A stretch of 64,000 nucleotides of DNA from Triplophysa rosa (Eukaryota; Chordata; Actinopteri; Cypriniformes; Nemacheilidae), in NCBI RefSeq assembly GCF_024868665.1, contig NC_079894.1, positions 8,641,737 to 8,705,736 on the forward strand, given 5' to 3'. The number at the start of each line of letters is the position of its first letter. Position 1 is the stretch's first letter. The notes beneath the pieces are model-generated. The model ran no database searches, was not told the origin of the DNA, and saw nothing but the letters and a program-made list of their open reading frames with translations. Shown piece by piece: positions 53,201-59,200 of the stretch. The translations under genes and the position numbers were made by a program.

Positions 53201-56200
53201 AACAACACTGGCCCCCATTAACTTCTATTGTATGGACACAAAACCAATGCAAGTGAATGGGGGCCAGTTAACAACATTCTTCAAAATATCTTCTGCAGAA
53301 TAAAGAAAGTCATGCATCTTTGAATTGACAAGAGGTTGAGTAAATGATGACTATCACTTTAACCAATCACAGCTCCTTTTTTACACAAACCATGTCAAAT
53401 CTATCATTTTATGGGTCTCTCTGCACATCACAAAGCAGCAATTTGGGAAATACCAAAAGTACCCTCTGTGCCAAATTTAACTCCATTGCACATCCTTCCT
53501 CCTACAACAAACGAGTGGCTACATCCCCTCAATTTAGAAAACAGAAGTGAGATAAGCAAGATTTTGGAAAATTAATTAGTTCTCAGGGGGAGTCACACAC
53601 GTGCTTGAAGCAGAGGAATCTAAGACGACGGCCAGAGAGTTATTGCCCTGTTTTGCTACTAGGAGAAAGGTTGAAAACACTGTGTGGCAAAAGGTGAATA
53701 AATTATTACTTGGAGTGCATAACAGGAACCAGCTCTTATGGTCCATTAGAAAACATCTCTGCCATTAATCTGAGCGGGCAAATATGTCCAACGGGAGAGA
53801 GTGTCTGGCACCTCGTATGGCATCAGGGCTCTCCGCCTGCAGTCCAGAGAATATTCTAGTGCTGATTCCAGCCAGTTTACAGAGAAAAATTCTTCAAGTC
53901 TGGCAACGGGCTATCACTGTTATGGAGACCAAGAAATGAACACTAACTGGTTGACTTAACCAGTACACAGTAAAATCGCCAGTCTTAAAAAAGGTCAAAT
54001 TAACACGCACACTCTCAAAGTGTGGACTATATAAACACTATGAGTGTTAATTTGACCTTTTTTAACACTGGCGATTTTACTGTGTAAGATTAGTAACCGT
54101 GCTTAGCAAAACATGAATATAAAACAGTTTATAGGACGAATCTTCAACATTTCATAAACAACCAACAAACTTTACATGTTTGTTGGGAATCTTCACACTG
54201 TTAGTTTGCCATGTTTGAACTGCAGCCAATCAGTCAAATACTATGCAGCTTTTTTGATTCGATGCATAAAATATTCTTCACGGTGTTAAAAATTAGCAAT
54301 GCCTGCCCCCTCTCTCTCTCGCTCTTCATTGATATTCTTCGCAGAGTGTTTGGCATTAAAACCAAAAAGAGCGTGACATAGTAAAGAGATAGATGAGGGG
54401 CCAAGAACTGTCCCTTTCCAATACTCCTTGGTACGCTTCAGTCTTTCCTCTCAGAAATGTGCAAACTACACAAAGTCTAATGTCTTTTAAAATGAAATGT
54501 CTTTTAAATTCCTCCTTAATGATGTCAATTACACTTTCATTTTGCTGATAGGGTTTGCGTTTAATTGGAGGATTTAGTCAGACCTGTCAGGACTAACATT
54601 GCTGAAAAGTGTTTGCCGAAATGCTAATCGATGGAGGTGATCTGTGGTTAGCTGAGGTCTCACAAACAAACGTTGAATGATATCTTATCTCTCGCTGAGA
54701 TAACCGTATGTGAGAACAAGCCTCGGGGAAGGATACACATTCCACATCCTGGAATCTATGCATAAAGACTGCCAACAGGGTTAGCATTTTGCTTTGCCAT
54801 CTCGATTTATATCCTAAATTGCCTTTTAAGCAGACACGCCAGAACGGAGTTGTGTGTGTAATGTATTTAGGAATTATGCTACCACCCATTTCAATCCTCA
54901 GACAGAAGACGCTGATAAGTGATAAATAAGCAAACGAAACAAATATACAGCACGCAAAATGGCTTTGGAGAATAATGGAGCAGTTAAACATGCGGTACCT
55001 AATATTGCTCGCGTGTAATAGCAGCCCCTGGCGAAAAGTCATGGGGGAATCGAAGACTGTTGCCAAGAAAGGACTTTCAATCAATAACCAATCTGTTGAA
55101 GTTTTATTCTGTGACAACATTCTTAATTAAGAGCCACAGTGGGAATGTCTGTGAGGGGCCGGGAAACACAGACAGCGATGGGCTTGATATAAGACAACCA
55201 CTTTCCGGTGCTGAGCACAATAGAGAGTTATAGCTTGGTTTAAGGCAACAGAAATGAAAACTTCACGCTCCCTGACTCAAAGTACAGCGGCTCTGTCGGG
55301 AAACTCTAAATCGCATTTCGAGAACGCTCTCCAGTTAAAACCGCACCGTACAACATGTAAAATACAATTACGGTATGAAAGAATGAATCCCGTGTAGTGT
55401 GCAGATTCAGAGGAGATCTAGGGAGATAAACACGCTCTTCATTATATTGAGGCGATAATGTAAAGTGCCATGGAGATGTTATTAATCAGCCAGGCCTGAT
55501 GAGCTGCAAACACTGTGTGTCTGATTCACTGATTCAGTCTCTTATCACGACTCCCACTCTTCACCTAAAAGGAGGTGAAGGACATTATCACAATTTACTG
55601 AGTGCACTCAATTAGTGCAGAATGCGAAGGGACAGCACTGAACTAATGATTTCGTCTAAAGACCTCCTTGCACTGCCAGGTTAAGGCTACTTTTGCTAAC
55701 GGATCTAAATTCAGTTTTAAGATAATATACAGTAGAGGCCCAATTTTTTGGATGATCTATTGACAGAATCGCAAAATAATATACACAACTATGTGTTCAG
55801 AGGTGTATAAAGACCTTACATAACGAAGTGTTATGTTTTTTTTATTACCTTAGAATGAGCTATTTCTATCCACATACACCGCAGGTCCCCTTACATGGAA
55901 TTCACCGTTTGTAACACGAGGGGACATTAAAAAACAAATATAGCACCAATATATCCCCTTCGGACATCACTTTTGGCCACTACTGTATGCCAAGCAATAA
56001 ACTAGCTTAGCATCTAGCATCAGATGCTAAAATGGTTCTTTGCAAATGAAATGCAACATCACGATCTTTTTAGAATTTTGTTTCTACATTTATAATGTAA
56101 TACTTAACATAACGTAATTATATCCCTTACGAAAATTGACCATGCGTTTTACTACAGTTAAAACCAAAAAACCATGGTTACTGTAGTAAAAAAATGGTTA

Positions 56201-59200
56201 TCACAAAATAACCATGGTTTTGAAAACCATGTTTTTGTAAAAACCATAGTAAACGATGGTAACTGTAGTAAAATCATGGTTTTGCCCCAAGTAATCAATG
56301 CACCAAAAAACCACAAAACTACACTTGTACCACAAAAAAAAAACAAGGTTTATTTCTACAATTACAATTTTGTGTAAATTTCATGGCATATGTTGCCACT
56401 TCAGGTGCAGCTTCCGTCTCGCCTTTAGTGCAAAGAGTCCATAATAAAATGATGATAAAATAATTACAATGATGAAATCTCTCTGCCAATCTGATTGAAA
56501 CATTTCAAATACAGTTGGGCCCATTCAACGGTTGCTGAACAAGCATGCGTCCTCTCGGAAACCGCATGCCCTGAAACAATGCCGAGCTTTTATTCCACAG
56601 TGTTGCAAATGTTCCGACAGCTTGAAAAAATCTGAGTTGTATTCCCGGGAGACAGACACAGCAAACACTGCAAGCAGTAAAGGCAAGACACTCAGAAACA
56701 AGAGCATCCACAAAACCATTCACAATGACGCAAGCTACGGATTTAAAGAGAAAATTTAAGTCCCCCTGAATTGTGAACTGCTCGGGGAAACTAAAAACAG
56801 GGATTTATATAATGGTTTTCCACAGGCCTTATTGTGGCCACAGGGTTAAAGCAGCACCTCGTGCTATTTTTAAATGGTTAAGAGCATCACTTTTATGTAC
56901 TGGTACCTTTTACCATGTCTGTCTCTCTACATGTTTTGTTCTGTTTTCCTCAGATAAACATCCACATGCTGAAATTTTTAAGCCTTGAGAAAGCATGAAA
57001 CTACTTTAATACGCAGCAGATCTTGAGACGTAATTAAAGTCTAATAGAGCTTGAAAACACATGCTTTTACTGTGAAGAGATACATAACTAACAGTTATAT
57101 GTTGAATTATTTGGATTATGAGAACAATTAGGTCTAAAACTAAATACACACCCAATGATAAAACCAAGGAGGTGAGTTTGTGAACCTGCATATTTTAAGA
57201 CTGATTCTCATACGATGATGAGTCACTGGTGAAGCACCTAGAAAATAACATCAAAGCTTCCACTCAGATAACAAAGAAATAAAACTTAAAAAACGTCCTC
57301 TCTTGTTTTCAAAAGACTCTGTTTCCTGGAAGGATTCTGCTGCATTTTGAAAATGTAACTCCTCTGCAGATTTCAGTGCGGTGGCCTCAGAGGGGGACTG
57401 TCTCTTTGGAGACGGATGGGTGAAAACATCTTGATTTTTTTTGGTGGCCTAAGATAGATAGGAATGTCAAATCAGAACATGAACCTCTTACTGTGCAAAC
57501 AGCCGCACTTGACGTCTACCTGCTTTGTCTGACGAAAGGAAACCTGATAGCGCTCCGATACTCGGAAACCGAGTTGGGAAGCACATTCTTCTATCTCTCG
57601 ACACAGATACGAATATGTAAGGACAAATGAGCGTGAAGAGAAAAATGGGTTTCACTTCCGACATAAAATTCCAACGAAAATGTGGGCAAATGTAAATGAC
57701 GAGAAAAACAGAAGGGTTCTGAATAAATCTTAGCTAGTGATTTGCTGCTGTGAGATCTCTCTTTTAAAGAGCTCAAAGGCACAAGACAACTATTTCAAAG
57801 GCATTACATCATCAACACAGCTGTGGATCGTGAAAATCATTAGATACGAATGCTTCTGCAACCCCATCCAAGAGCAAACAATCAGACGAGAGGTTATGTT
57901 TAATTAAATTCAATCGTGAATAACAATAAGCAAATATAATGACTTGCGATCCGGGCTCGCTGATGCATCACTTCAGATGCAATTTTGCTTTCGATATTCA
58001 TGGTCTGTTTTGTTTTCGGGGCTATCTGTGGCTTCCATCTAGACCTTTTCACATATTCATTGTTTCCATAATAGTGACAATTTAGAGATGAAGCGGCATG
58101 CAAATAACCTTTAGATGCTTCGCTGTGACAGAACTTCAACAGCGGGCCTCAAAAGGCAGCAGTCTCAAAAAAAGCAGTGTGAGCTGTCAAGGGAATAATG
58201 ACAGCGCCCATCTATGAATCACTGTGAGGACTGGATTCCTCGGCTCAACTTGTTTTTCTTTCGCGAAGGCAGAGACAACATCGAGCACTGAGCTGTCCCC
58301 AGCCAACCGCAGCACAACTTGAGCGAGAGGCTATGAGCCGGGACTTCTGTTAAGAACCTCAAAGCTTTCAAGAAAAGAGGGCCTTTTGAAGGATAAACCA
58401 CAGGATTAGATTAGTCCATCCTCTTGGGTTACAGAGCTGGGCATCTTACTTTTTTTCATGTGGACCCCCAAGAGGCCAACCATATTGGCATTGAGGGGAT
58501 GTCCATCTTCTTTTCTGTGCACGCTTCAATAGAAAACCCCTGACGGGGAGCTTAGGAGAGAAAAAATATGATTCATAGCAAGCTTTTAATGCTCAAGGTG
58601 AATTGGCCTGACTATAATACTCCTGGAGAACCAAAAGACATGGCAGGACAGTCTGAACAGTAAAACTGACCCTGCTTCTGTACTTTTTTATTTATTGGTA
58701 TTGTTTCATATACAATGCCTTAGTGGGGTGCGAATGCTCTTCTTTTTGATTGGATGAAATGTAAGAGAAATACATGCTCTTTGTCAGCACAAACTCGAGA
58801 ATACAACAGGGCTTTACTCACTATCTATGGGAACTAATGCGGCACATAACAATGTTTAAAATCCAATAAAAGCACGGCAAAATGAGGCATGCAAATTCAT
58901 CACCGGAGTCAGAAGAAACTGCCTGTCATAAATAAGGGAAAATGGATTTGGGATTTGCACACTTCACTTTTACATCATTTATCTAAACATAGCAAAGCCG
59001 CAAGATCAGGAGGAGCTAGTAACGCATCCCGCTAAATAAGGATTAATGCACATTGAATGTGTCCCTGTGGCTTATTTAATGGGAAAAAATTCAAATCCAG
59101 CTCTGTGTTCTGTTGAGGTGGAAGAGTGCGCACCCGGACCGCAAAGAAATCTTCCTCTGAGCCTCTTTAATATTTTAAACCTCAGCAGACTACAGATGTA

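Noticed and set aside
54593..55120. 175-codon minus-strand open frame in intron 1
   Set aside because: Composition and content look random (no family motif, scattered cysteines). It would be an unsupported gene inside an intron.
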